From Methanoregula sp. (GTDB taxonomy: Archaea; Halobacteriota; Methanomicrobia; Methanomicrobiales; Methanospirillaceae): a DNA stretch of 64,000 bases. The translations under genes and the position numbers were made by a program. Location of the stretch: assembly GCA_028679075.1 (NCBI GenBank), contig JAJRCF010000001.1:186001-250000 (forward strand). The letters run 5' to 3'. The notes below the pieces were generated by a model, which worked only from the letters and a program-made list of their open reading frames with translations, did not search any database and was not told where the DNA came from. Shown in pieces: positions 44,708-53,657 of the stretch (positions are counted from its first letter, which is position 1; every line of letters begins with the position of its first letter).

Positions 44708-45169
44708 AGTGTTGAGGGTGGGCGTTCTTATCAGATACGATACTCTACGCGCAAAACGCCTCGGCGGGTTTTGAATTTTTTAAATATTTACGATGGCTCC
44801 CCGCCTCAGGGCCTCTACGAGGCACGGCGGGGCAGGACGGTTTTAATCTCGATCACAGTCCCTTGCCCAGCGAGGGCTCGTAAGACGCCCGAGCGACTCC
44901 CTGCATCAGCAGGGAGACATCATTTCCACATTAAAGATTTTTTAAAATCCGGTACGGGTCTGGAAAAAAAAATTTACAAAATATTCCGGAAAGTTGTTTT
45001 CAAAATTTTTCTAAAAAAAACTTACCACCCCTTTCACTCCCCCACAATTTTCCCAGCCCTTACCAACCCCCCCACGTCACGCAGCCTTTATACTATCCCG
45101 TAGTAATGAGTTATACTGGAACCCGCAGGGTATACCCTCGCATGTTTTCTAAAAATCCCGGGTGCACTC
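44708..45169. other. Intergenic region holding repeat C and the ppk promoter
   Basis: No gene is seen. It holds repeat copy C and, nearer the ppk gene, a TATA-like CTTTATACTA at 45086-45095. A second, weaker TTATACTGG lies at about 45111. The interval 44980-45060 is C-rich with no recognised feature. Confidence 0.55.
44791..44980 (+). repeat. Dispersed hairpin-rich repeat, copy C
   Basis: This copy is the short form of the element. It has an outer stem CCCCGCC/GGCGGGG with inner CCTC/GAGG, a CCCAGCGAGGGCTCG block, a CGCCCGAGCGACTCCC block, and the hairpin CTCCCTGC ATCA GCAGGGAG, then a tail ending in TTTACAAA. It is in the same orientation as copy B, on the other side of the HEPN/MNT genes. 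Confidence 0.8.
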
Positions 45170-47272
45170 ATGGACACGTCGCAACTGCTGGCCGATAACC
45201 CGTCGCTCTACATCAACCGCGAACTGAGCTGGATCCGGTTCAACCGGCACGTGCTCGATGAGGCCTTTGACGAGCGTCACCCCCTGCTTGAGCGTGCAAA
45301 ATTCCTCTCCATCTTTTCCAATAACCTTGATGAATTTTTCATGATCCGTGTTGCCGGCCTCCAGCGCCAGCTCAGCAAAGGTGTGCTCAAGGCGCCACCG
45401 GATGGCATGACCCCTGCCCAGCAGCTGGACGCGATCCGGGCGCAGCTCCTCCCGGAACTCCAGGCACAGGACGACTGCTGGCACAAGGAACTGCTGCCAA
45501 GGCTTGCGGAGGCAGGCATCGTCCTCCACACGTACCGCGACATGAGCGGGCCGCAGAAAGAGGCGATGCACCGGTTCTTCCGGACCGAGGTCTTCCCGGT
45601 CCTTACCCCGCTCGCCTTCGACAGCTCCCACCCGTTCCCCTTCATCTCCAACCTCTCGCTCAGCCTCGCGATCATCGTGCGGGACCATCACGGGAAAGAA
45701 CTGTTCGCCCGGGTCAAGGTCCCGACCAACCTCTTCCCGCGTCTCGTCCGGGTCCCCGAACCGGACGGCAGCACACGCAGCGACGACAGCGTTGTGCACC
45801 TCGTCTACCTTGAGGAGATCATTGCCGCCCACCTCGACATGCTCTTCCCCGGCCTTGAGACCGTTGCCTCGTTCCCCTTCCGGGTCACGCGGGACGCAGA
45901 CCTCGAGATCGAAGTCGACGAGGCCTCGGACCTGCTCACCACGGTCGAGGAGGTCATGGAGCAGCGGGCCCGGGGAAGGACCGTGCGCATCGAAGTCGAA
46001 TGCTCGATGCACGACGGGATCTGCCACATGCTCGAGTCCAAGATGGGCGTCCCGGAATCGATGCTGTACCGGGTCGGCCACCCGGTCGGCATGGCCGACC
46101 TCATGCAGCTGATGTCCCTTGACCGGCCGGAGCTCAAGGACGCCCCGTTCCTCCCTTCGGTCCCCGCGAAACTGGCCGATGACCGGAATATCTTCGACGC
46201 GGTCCGGCGCCACGACATCCTGCTCTACCAGCCCTACGACAGCTTCACGCCCGTAGTCAACTTCATCCGGCAGGCGGCAAACGACCCCGAGGTGCTCGCG
46301 ATCAAGATCACCCTGTACCGCGTGGGCTCCAATTCCCCGATCGTCAACGCCCTCCTTGAGGCCCGCGAGAACGGGAAGACCGTCGCTGCCTTGATCGAGC
46401 TTAAGGCCCGCTTTGATGAAGAAAATAATATCGGGTGGGCCCGGGCGCTCGAACGGGCCGGGGCCCATGTCGTATACGGGGTCGTGGGCCTCAAGGTGCA
46501 CGCAAAGCTCTGCATGGTAGTGCGGCGCGAGAAAGACGGGATCCGGCGGTACATGCACCTCGGCACCGGCAACTACAATGCGACCACGAGCCGCATCTAC
46601 ACCGACTTCGGCTTCCTCACCTGCGACCGGGAGATCGGCGAAGACGTTGCGAACCTCTTCAACTTCCTGACCGGGTACGCCCGCATCGACCGGTACAACC
46701 GGCTGCTCGTCGCCCCCGTCACCCTGCGGACCGGCATACTGGAGAGGATCGACCGCGAGATCGCCCGCCAGCAGCAGCACGGTGACGGGCACCTCATCTT
46801 CAAGATGAACGCGCTGGTCGATCCCGCCTGCATCACGGCGCTCTACGCCGCCTCGCAGGCCGGCGTGAAGGTGGAACTGCAGGTCCGCGGCATCTGCTGT
46901 CTCCGCCCCGGCATCCCGGGCACGAGCGAGAACATCCGGGTCACGGCCATCGTGGGCCGGTTCCTCGAACACGCACGGATCTATTACTTCAGGAACGGCG
47001 GGGACGAAGAGGTCTGGCTCGGGAGCGCCGACCTCATGCCCCGTAACCTCGACCGCCGTGTCGAGGTCATCTTCCCGGTACTGGACCCTTCACTGAAGAA
47101 GGCGATAACGGGTACGATCCTTCCGGTCCAGCTCGGGGACAACGTGAAGTCCCGGATCATGCAGCCCGATGGGACCTACGCACGTCTCGCACCTGCTCCC
47201 GGAGAAGAGGCGCGGAATGCGCAGTCATGGCTCGTGGAGCACCGGGGTACCTGGCATGGCAGGAATTCCTGA
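45170..47272 (+). CDS. ppk: Polyphosphate kinase 1
   Basis: PPK1 reversibly transfers the terminal phosphate of ATP to polyphosphate. The 700-aa length and domains are typical: N-terminal YINRELSWIRFNRHVLDEA near residue 13, the catalytic PLD-like region with HAKLCMVVRREKDG near 443 (phospho-His candidate), YMHLGTGNYN near 463, and a second histidine in EHARIYYFRNGG near 600. It is the first gene of an operon; the next frame begins 17 bases before its stop. Confidence 0.95.
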   Translation: MDTSQLLADNPSLYINRELSWIRFNRHVLDEAFDERHPLLERAKFLSIFSNNLDEFFMIRVAGLQRQLSKGVLKAPPDGMTPAQQLDAIRAQLLPELQAQDDCWHKELLPRLAEAGIVLHTYRDMSGPQKEAMHRFFRTEVFPVLTPLAFDSSHPFPFISNLSLSLAIIVRDHHGKELFARVKVPTNLFPRLVRVPEPDGSTRSDDSVVHLVYLEEIIAAHLDMLFPGLETVASFPFRVTRDADLEIEVDEASDLLTTVEEVMEQRARGRTVRIEVECSMHDGICHMLESKMGVPESMLYRVGHPVGMADLMQLMSLDRPELKDAPFLPSVPAKLADDRNIFDAVRRHDILLYQPYDSFTPVVNFIRQAANDPEVLAIKITLYRVGSNSPIVNALLEARENGKTVAALIELKARFDEENNIGWARALERAGAHVVYGVVGLKVHAKLCMVVRREKDGIRRYMHLGTGNYNATTSRIYTDFGFLTCDREIGEDVANLFNFLTGYARIDRYNRLLVAPVTLRTGILERIDREIARQQQHGDGHLIFKMNALVDPACITALYAASQAGVKVELQVRGICCLRPGIPGTSENIRVTAIVGRFLEHARIYYFRNGGDEEVWLGSADLMPRNLDRRVEVIFPVLDPSLKKAITGTILPVQLGDNVKSRIMQPDGTYARLAPAPGEEARNAQSWLVEHRGTWHGRNS

Positions 47273-48866
47273 AGCGCCGTCCCCGGGCACCGGGCTCTGC
47301 CGGTTCGGGATGCAGCGGCTCCCCCCGCTCCTTGAAGCCTTCGAAAAAGAGATCGAAGGTGTCAGGGCTGCCGGGGACATCGAGTACATCCACCGCATGC
47401 GGGTCGCATCCCGCCGGCTCCGGGCAGCCCTCCCCCTCTTCAGATCCTGCTTCCCGCAGAAACAGTACGCCCGCTGGATGAAGGAGATCACCGGCATCAC
47501 ACGAGCGCTTGGCGAAGCCCGCGACACGGACGTGCAGATCGCGTTCCTTGCCAGATTCCGCAGGAAGAGTAATGCTGCGTGGAAAGTCCGCCCCGGGGCC
47601 GCGGGCACAAACCCGGTGGAACCGGCAATTGCATTTCTCATAAAAGATCTCCAGAAGAAGCGGCAGCAGCTTCAGGTCAGGGTCATCTCTGCCCTTGAGG
47701 CACTTGAAAAGAGCGGGATTGCCGGTGATATGCGCACAACGTTTGCCTCACGGGCTGCGACCGGCAGGCGGACTCCTTTACAGGCAGCTGCCTTCGGGGT
47801 ACCGACCGTTGCGGCACTCCGGATCGAGTCCCGCCTTGAGGATATGCGGGCCTTTGAGCCATGGGTAGAACATGCGGACGCGGTGGCGGAGCACCATGCG
47901 ATGCGGATCGCGGCAAAAAAACTCCGGTACACAATGGAAGTGTACGCGCCGGTCTACCGGCTTGGTCTGGTAAAACCGATCAGCCGCGTGAAGAAGGTGC
48001 AGGAGATCCTTGGCGACATCCATGACTGCGATGTCTGGATCGATACGGTAACAAGGCTCCTGCTCAGGGAGCGGGGCCGTTTCCGGTCGCAGGACAAGAA
48101 AGAACAGCCGGACACGACAACGCTTGCCAGCCTCCGGCTCTTCCTGCAGGATCGCGAGCGCGAGCGCGTCCTGCTGCACCGCCGGTTCATGCGGTACTGG
48201 GAGTCCCTCACCCGCACCGGGATCTGGGACGGACTCCGGCAGGCTCTTGTCAGCGGACGGGTGACGCGTTATATCCCGGCAAAGAAATTCAGTGATGATG
48301 AGCTCCGGTCGGCATGCGAGGCACGGGCGGCAACGTACCCGGCCGGGCTTGCCCACCACCGCACCGTCACCCGCCTCGCGCTCAGGATCTTTGACGATCT
48401 CCAGCCCCTGCACCGGATGTCCCCGCACGACCGGGTCCTGCTCGGGTGTGCAGGCATGCTCCATGACATCGGGTGGCTCCACGGCGCAAAGCGGCACAAC
48501 GCCCGGTCGGCCCGGATGATCTTTTCGGACGAATCGCTGCCGCTCGACATCACCGACCGCATCACCACCGGCCTTGTGGCCCTTACCCACCGAGGGAGGG
48601 TACAGGTCGATGACCATCCCTTCTTTACGCTGCTCCCTCAAGGAGCACAGGTAACCATCCTCCAGCTCGCCGCGATCCTCCGTATCGCTGACGGGCTGGA
48701 CCTCCTCCATGCAGGGTCCGTGGAGGAGGTCCGCTGCACCATCGGCGACCGTGAGGTTACCTGCGAGGTCATATCCCTCGCTGATGTCACGCGGGAGAAG
48801 GAGCGGGCGCAGTCCCGGTCCGATCTCTTCGTCCGGGTGTACGGGCGGGAGGTGGTGATCCGGTGA
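47256..48866 (+). CDS. CHAD-HD fusion protein
   Basis: The protein (536 aa from the ATG at 47256) has an N-terminal CHAD domain: IEYIHRMRVASRRLRAALPLF near residue 42 and HHAMRIAAKKLRYTMEVYAPV near 213, with basic helices that bind polyphosphate. A C-terminal HD domain follows, with HHRTVTRLALRIFDDL and GCAGMLHDIGWLHG near 390-410 and a later RIADGLDLLHAG. Its position between ppk and ppx supports a role in polyphosphate metabolism; the HD part may act on a nucleotide or phosphate linkage. The ATG at 47256 is preferred over the longer frame, which overlaps ppk heavily. Confidence 0.85.
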   Translation: MAGIPEAPSPGTGLCRFGMQRLPPLLEAFEKEIEGVRAAGDIEYIHRMRVASRRLRAALPLFRSCFPQKQYARWMKEITGITRALGEARDTDVQIAFLARFRRKSNAAWKVRPGAAGTNPVEPAIAFLIKDLQKKRQQLQVRVISALEALEKSGIAGDMRTTFASRAATGRRTPLQAAAFGVPTVAALRIESRLEDMRAFEPWVEHADAVAEHHAMRIAAKKLRYTMEVYAPVYRLGLVKPISRVKKVQEILGDIHDCDVWIDTVTRLLLRERGRFRSQDKKEQPDTTTLASLRLFLQDRERERVLLHRRFMRYWESLTRTGIWDGLRQALVSGRVTRYIPAKKFSDDELRSACEARAATYPAGLAHHRTVTRLALRIFDDLQPLHRMSPHDRVLLGCAGMLHDIGWLHGAKRHNARSARMIFSDESLPLDITDRITTGLVALTHRGRVQVDDHPFFTLLPQGAQVTILQLAAILRIADGLDLLHAGSVEEVRCTIGDREVTCEVISLADVTREKERAQSRSDLFVRVYGREVVIR

Positions 48867-50458
48867 AGGACATGGGCATCGGGCCGGAAGGCCGGGTTGT
48901 CACGTTCATCGACATGGGGACCAACTCGATCCGGGTGCTGGTCGTCCGCCTCAACCCGAACCATTCCTACACGATCCTGACACGGCAGAAACAGCAGGTG
49001 CGGCTGGGCGAGGGCGAATTCGAGGACGACGATGTCACCCCGCAGGCCATGGACCGTGCGGTCATGGTGGCAAAAAAATTCACGGAACTGGCACGGACCT
49101 TCAATTCCGAGGAGTTCGTTGCAGTCGCCACCTCCGCCGCCCGCGAGGCCGCAAACCAGGACGAACTCCTGCGCCGGATCCGCGAGGAGGCGCAGCTGGA
49201 CATCCGCGTCATCTCCGGCCGCGAGGAGGCCCGCCTCATCTACCTGGGGGTCGCAAGCGGCATCCACATTGGCGACCGGAAGATCTTCTGTATCGATATC
49301 GGCGGGGGCAGCACCGAGATCGCGGTCGGCGATGCCCGAGATTATCATCACCTTGACACTTTCCGGCTCGGCGCCATCCGGCTCACGAACATCTACTGCA
49401 ACCCGGATGAGAAAGGGCCCATTGCACCGGAACAGTACAGGAAGATCCAGCAGCATGTAAAAAACGCCATCATCCATGCCACGGGCACGATCCGGAAATT
49501 CAGACCGGACTGTGCGATCGGGAGTTCCGGCACGATCATCAACCTTGCCGAGATTGCCGAGAGGACGCTCCATGCGGCAAACGGTTCTCCGGGCAATCAT
49601 TCAGGCCAGACACTGACGTACAAGGATCTGAAGAAAGTGATCGAACTGCTCTGTGAGCTCCCGCTGGAACAGCGGCGGAAGGTGCCGGGCATGAACCCCG
49701 AGCGTGCCGACATTATCGTTGCCGGTGCGGCAATCCTCGACGTGTTCATGAAAGAGCTGGGGCTTGATGAGATCGCCGTGACCAGCCGGGGGTTGCAGGA
49801 CGGCCTCCTCGTCGATTACCTCTCGCGGACAGACAACTTCCCCCTGTTCGGCGAGCTCTCGCCCCGCCGGCGGAGCGTGCTCCAGCTCGGCCGGTCCTGC
49901 GGGATCAACGAGGCCCATGCCCGGACTGTGACAAGCCTTGTGCTCGAGATGTTCGACACGGCTAAGACGAGAAAACTCCATGACTTTTCCGAGACAGAGC
50001 GCGAACTGCTGGAGTATGCCACGTTCCTCCACGACATCGGCTCGTTCATCTCGTACACCAACCACCACGCCCACTCGTACTACATTATCCGGAACGCCGA
50101 GCTCCTCGGGTTCGATGAGCGGGAGGTGCGGTTTATTGCAACGCTTGCACGTTTCCACCGGAAGAAGGGTCCCCGGAAGAAAGATCCCGATATCACCGGT
50201 CTCGACGCACGGGAGCGAAATGCCCTCCAGCTCCTTTCGAGTTTCATCCGGCTGGGCGAGAGCCTGGACCGGAGCCATGCCGGGCTGGTCCGGCACGTCC
50301 GGTTCTCCGCTGTTGACAAGAACACCGCCCGCCTCGAGATCGTCACCGGGGGCGACTGCCAGCTGGAGATATGGGGGATCGAGAACGAGAGGAAGGCGTT
50401 TGAAAAAGCGTTCGGCAGGAAATTAATCTTTGACGTTATTGATGCGCGGGATACCTGA
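48863..50458 (+). CDS. ppx: Exopolyphosphatase (Ppx/GppA) with C-terminal HD domain
   Basis: The N-terminal half is a Ppx/GppA phosphatase: FIDMGTNSIRVLVVRL near residue 14, ISGREEARLIYLGV near 117 and the ATP/phosphate loop IDIGGGSTEIAVG near 143. The C-terminal half has the HD motif AEYATFLHDIG type (EYATFLHDIGSF near 388) followed by HHAHSYYII, as in long Ppx proteins. It releases phosphate from polyphosphate or pppGpp-like substrates. The GTG start overlaps the preceding stop by 4 bases; an ATG at 48872 is the alternative. Confidence 0.92.
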   Translation: MKDMGIGPEGRVVTFIDMGTNSIRVLVVRLNPNHSYTILTRQKQQVRLGEGEFEDDDVTPQAMDRAVMVAKKFTELARTFNSEEFVAVATSAAREAANQDELLRRIREEAQLDIRVISGREEARLIYLGVASGIHIGDRKIFCIDIGGGSTEIAVGDARDYHHLDTFRLGAIRLTNIYCNPDEKGPIAPEQYRKIQQHVKNAIIHATGTIRKFRPDCAIGSSGTIINLAEIAERTLHAANGSPGNHSGQTLTYKDLKKVIELLCELPLEQRRKVPGMNPERADIIVAGAAILDVFMKELGLDEIAVTSRGLQDGLLVDYLSRTDNFPLFGELSPRRRSVLQLGRSCGINEAHARTVTSLVLEMFDTAKTRKLHDFSETERELLEYATFLHDIGSFISYTNHHAHSYYIIRNAELLGFDEREVRFIATLARFHRKKGPRKKDPDITGLDARERNALQLLSSFIRLGESLDRSHAGLVRHVRFSAVDKNTARLEIVTGGDCQLEIWGIENERKAFEKAFGRKLIFDVIDARDT

Positions 50459-50496
50459 ACGGATGCATGGCTGCGGTGTCGTGCGGCCGGGCACAG

Positions 50497-51369
50497 TCAC
50501 GGGAATTTATGAAGCGCCTCTTCCGCCCCGGACCGGAGCCGTGCATTGCTGCTGTTCAGGAGCTTTGCGAGCGGCGTGATCGCACGGCCGTCCCCGATCT
50601 CCCCGAGTGCCCATACGGCATAGACCGCGGGGTCGCCGCCGGCATCGAGCAGGGCAATAAGAGGGTCAACGGCCCCGCGTGAACTGATCGTGGCGAGCGC
50701 GATGATGACGGGGACCACCACCTGCTCGTGGGAATCGCCGAGCGCTTCGAGAAGGTACGGCTCTGCCGGTTCCCCCATGGCAAGCAGCGCATCGAACGCG
50801 GCTTCCCGTACACTCCGGACCGGGTTCTCAAGGCTGGTAATGAGGAGACGGGTATTCTCTTTGTCACCGGACTGCGCCATCTGCCGGATCACACCAAGTC
50901 TTGCTTCAGTACTTCCGGACTCGAGATCTTTCGCCCATGAAGCCCGCTGGTCCGTGCCGGTGCCGGAGTACACGGGCCCGGGGACATGGGTTGCGACGGG
51001 CGCAGCAGTGGGAGCCATATCCGCAAAGGAACTCTCATGCGATCCCGGTACCGGTGACCCGTTGCCAAGCCCGAGCGCCCGTTCCCATGTTTCTACCGCC
51101 CAGCAAGCCGCTTCATCGGAGAACGCCAGCTCGTCCTGGAGGCGTTTTACTAAAAATCCCCGGAAGAGGGACGGGGGCAGGGAGTGGCGGGGGTTGAGGA
51201 GATCGGAGGGGACGTGCTGCCGGACGGCGTTGACGAGCACGAAGATCTCCTTGTTGCACCGCGGGCAGGTGTCCCGGAGGAGCCCCTCGCACCGCAGGGG
51301 ATCGTACGCGATGGACGGGCCGTACCGTTCGACCATCGACCGGAGAATGCGGGCGGGCTGGTCGTTCAT
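50497..51369 (-). CDS. HEAT-repeat protein of the kinase module
   Basis: The N-terminal half contains a CPRCNKEIF cysteine pair near residue 35 and a helical region (GFLVKRLQDELAFSDEAACWAVETW). The C-terminal 130 residues are HEAT-like repeats of the PBS-lyase type, such as SVREAAFDALLAMGEPAEPYLLEALGDS and AVYAVWALGEIGDGRAI. The repeats suit protein-protein contacts. It overlaps the kinase stop/start region by 4 bases and is the last gene of the kinase-phosphatase operon, so it may be a scaffold or substrate. Confidence 0.72.
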   Translation of the reverse strand: MNDQPARILRSMVERYGPSIAYDPLRCEGLLRDTCPRCNKEIFVLVNAVRQHVPSDLLNPRHSLPPSLFRGFLVKRLQDELAFSDEAACWAVETWERALGLGNGSPVPGSHESSFADMAPTAAPVATHVPGPVYSGTGTDQRASWAKDLESGSTEARLGVIRQMAQSGDKENTRLLITSLENPVRSVREAAFDALLAMGEPAEPYLLEALGDSHEQVVVPVIIALATISSRGAVDPLIALLDAGGDPAVYAVWALGEIGDGRAITPLAKLLNSSNARLRSGAEEALHKFP

Positions 51370-52718
51370 GAGTTCACCGGGGGCTCCGGGGCCGCGATGG
51401 TCAGTGTCACCCCGTCAATAATGAGCGTTGTCCCGGGATTCAGCGGGACCGCCCGTCCGGGGGGGACGATCGTCTTGTTCCCATCCGGGAAGACCGCGTG
51501 CCAGGGGGTTGATGACTGGTTGCGGATTCCGGCAGCCCCGGGAATGGACGGGTGCGGGACAACGGTGCCGACAATGGATGAACCGTCATCGTTCGCCGGC
51601 GAGAGTGAGATATGCCTCCGCCGGATCGTGGTCCCGGAAGAGAGAGCAAGGGTTGTATCCCCGACCGGGCGCTCGATCCGGAGCAGCGGGGGAGAGACGA
51701 GCGTTGCATGGCAGTGCCAGCAGGCCTGCGCTCGGCCGTCCGTGCGGGCGAAGTTTTCGGCCCGGCATTTGGGGCACCTGACGAGCCGGTCCTTGACAGA
51801 GGAGAAGATGGTCTGCCACTCCCCCTCGGTCACCCGGCGGCCGGGATCCCGCAGGCCCTCCGTGAACACCCGGATGAACGTATCCTTGAGTTCCTGCGGG
51901 CAGTACTCCCAGCGTTCCCGGGCGGTTGCATAGTCCGGGTCCGGGGGGAGCCGGTTTGCCGGGTTATCCGGGTCGAAGACAAAGACCGGGGACTCGCCGT
52001 ACACTTTCTTCTTTGCCGGGATGTCCCAGCAGTGGAAGCCGTACTCCATCTCCCCATGGAACGGGTGGTGCCAGACCCAGAGGTAGAAGAGGAGGACGGC
52101 AAGAGAGTGCAGGTCGGTCTGGGTCGACGGGTCGGCACTGTCCCGGATGATCTCGGGCGCCATGTACTCCATCGTGCCCCAGACCTGGCAGCGGGACTGG
52201 CGGTTCACGCCGACATTGTCGTTGTCACAGATCAGGATATCACCGGTATGCGGGTCGAACATCAGGTTGCCGGCAGAGATGTCCCGGTAACAATGGCCGG
52301 AGAGGTGGAGGGCCCGGTAGCTGTTTGCGAGCTGGTAGGAGATCTCGCAGAGCGACGAGAAATTCGGCACGGGCTTGACGTGTGCCCAGACCTCACCGAG
52401 CTCGGCATAACGCTGCGTGTCGATCTGCATCATCAGGTACCCGAACTGGTCGGACCCCTCGCGGGTCACGAGGTCGAGCGGCCAGACAAACCTCCTGCCG
52501 GCTGCGCCATAGGGTGGGCCGGTCCGGACAAGGTACAGGATGGCTGCCCGCTGTTCGGGCGTGGCCTGTTCGGCCTTGTACCACTTGACTGCCTGGTGGA
52601 CCTGCGGCCCTTCGACAAGGTACACCTCTCCCTGCGTCCCCTCGCCGAGTTTCCGGATCACGTGGTATTCCGTGCCGGTGAGTTCCGCCTTCACGCGTTC
52701 GCCAATCGCAAGGGGCAT
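51366..52718 (-). CDS. Hanks-type protein kinase with zinc ribbon and FHA-like tail
   Basis: The kinase domain (about residues 18-290) has a glycine loop LGEGTQGEVY, an AVKWYK lysine, the catalytic loop YRDISAGNLMFD (HRD changed to YRD) and ICDNDNVG in place of DFG. A zinc ribbon follows (CPKCRAENF...CWHC), then a C-terminal FHA-like beta domain. Kinase plus ribbon beside PP2C and vWA genes is the layout described for TerY-P triads. The start at 52718 is chosen because GGAGGG lies 6 bases upstream; its first base overlaps the PP2C stop. Confidence 0.85.
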   Translation of the reverse strand: MPLAIGERVKAELTGTEYHVIRKLGEGTQGEVYLVEGPQVHQAVKWYKAEQATPEQRAAILYLVRTGPPYGAAGRRFVWPLDLVTREGSDQFGYLMMQIDTQRYAELGEVWAHVKPVPNFSSLCEISYQLANSYRALHLSGHCYRDISAGNLMFDPHTGDILICDNDNVGVNRQSRCQVWGTMEYMAPEIIRDSADPSTQTDLHSLAVLLFYLWVWHHPFHGEMEYGFHCWDIPAKKKVYGESPVFVFDPDNPANRLPPDPDYATARERWEYCPQELKDTFIRVFTEGLRDPGRRVTEGEWQTIFSSVKDRLVRCPKCRAENFARTDGRAQACWHCHATLVSPPLLRIERPVGDTTLALSSGTTIRRRHISLSPANDDGSSIVGTVVPHPSIPGAAGIRNQSSTPWHAVFPDGNKTIVPPGRAVPLNPGTTLIIDGVTLTIAAPEPPVNS

Positions 52719-53647
52719 TACCATCCCTCCGTTGACAATACTTCGTCCCCGGCGGTCCCTTCAGGTCCCGGCTTCGGCCCGCATTCTCCCTCAACCGGGT
52801 TGATACTGACAAAGACCAGCGTCATGTCGTCCCCGCTCGCCAGTTCCGAGTACCGGTCGAGCCAGCCCTTCATGGACCAGGCAACACTCTCGATACCGAA
52901 CTCGTTCACCCGGGCCACGAGGCTCTTTACGAACTTCAGGAACTCCGGGCCTTCGGAACCGTCAAACGAGTCCGAGACGCCATCGGTTGCGGCGATGAGA
53001 AAACCCCCGGCCCCGCGGTCGAGCGTGGCCGTGCGCCAGAGGAGATGGGCATCCCGGGACGAGAGCGACTGGGTCTCCATTCCCATGAGCTGGGTGTCGC
53101 AGGGGATCGGGCACTCCACCGTGCCATCGGGCCGGACAAGGACCACGTCGCCGTCGCCGATCTGGCCGATCAGGATCGTGTCGCCGACGATGAGTGCCGC
53201 GATCAGGGTAGAGCCGTACCGCGTATAACCATTATTCCCGGTATTGCCCGCAGGGGGGAGCGAGATCTCCCGCTGCCCGACATCGACCTGCACGTAATCC
53301 CGCCACCGGCGTGTCACCCGCCGGGGAAAATCGGCCCTGAACTCGGACCGCAGGATATGCCGGGGGATCGTGTGCATATGCATCCGGTGGAACCCGATCA
53401 GTTCGTCCACGGCAGCCTGCACGGCGAGTGCCGAGCCGGTCCGGCTCTGGTCGTGGCGCGGGTCACCGTGGCCGTCGGCAATGGCAATCGCAATGCAGGG
53501 GATGGCACCGGACGACCCGCTCCAGACGGCAAACGCATCCTCGCAGGGACGGGAGGACCGGATATGGGATGCCCCGGCCCGGCTGCAGCCAAAGGCCCAG
53601 CCAAGAGCGGGATCGCATGCCGAGAGGAACGGGCGGGGCGGGTCCAT
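52718..53647 (-). CDS. PP2C-type protein phosphatase
   Basis: This 309-aa protein has PP2C metal-binding motifs: AIAIADGHGDPRHDQSRTGS near residue 50 and IAATDGVSDSFDGSEG near 215, with a final SGDDMTLVFVSINP. It would remove phosphates added by the adjacent kinase. The N-terminus (residues 1-35) has GASHIRSSRPCEDAF, the normal start of the phosphatase domain. It lies 10 bases after the vWA gene and is coupled to the kinase. Confidence 0.9.
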   Translation of the reverse strand: MDPPRPFLSACDPALGWAFGCSRAGASHIRSSRPCEDAFAVWSGSSGAIPCIAIAIADGHGDPRHDQSRTGSALAVQAAVDELIGFHRMHMHTIPRHILRSEFRADFPRRVTRRWRDYVQVDVGQREISLPPAGNTGNNGYTRYGSTLIAALIVGDTILIGQIGDGDVVLVRPDGTVECPIPCDTQLMGMETQSLSSRDAHLLWRTATLDRGAGGFLIAATDGVSDSFDGSEGPEFLKFVKSLVARVNEFGIESVAWSMKGWLDRYSELASGDDMTLVFVSINPVEGECGPKPGPEGTAGDEVLSTEGW

Positions 53648-53657
53648 GTTCTCGTAT

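Noticed and set aside
45149-46972. 607-codon open frame on the - strand
   Set aside because: It lies antisense to ppk, which has clear PPK1 motifs; the antisense translation is compositionally biased (rich in V, D, G, R).
51612-53228. 538-codon open frame on the + strand
   Set aside because: It is antisense to the kinase and PP2C genes and has no recognisable domain.
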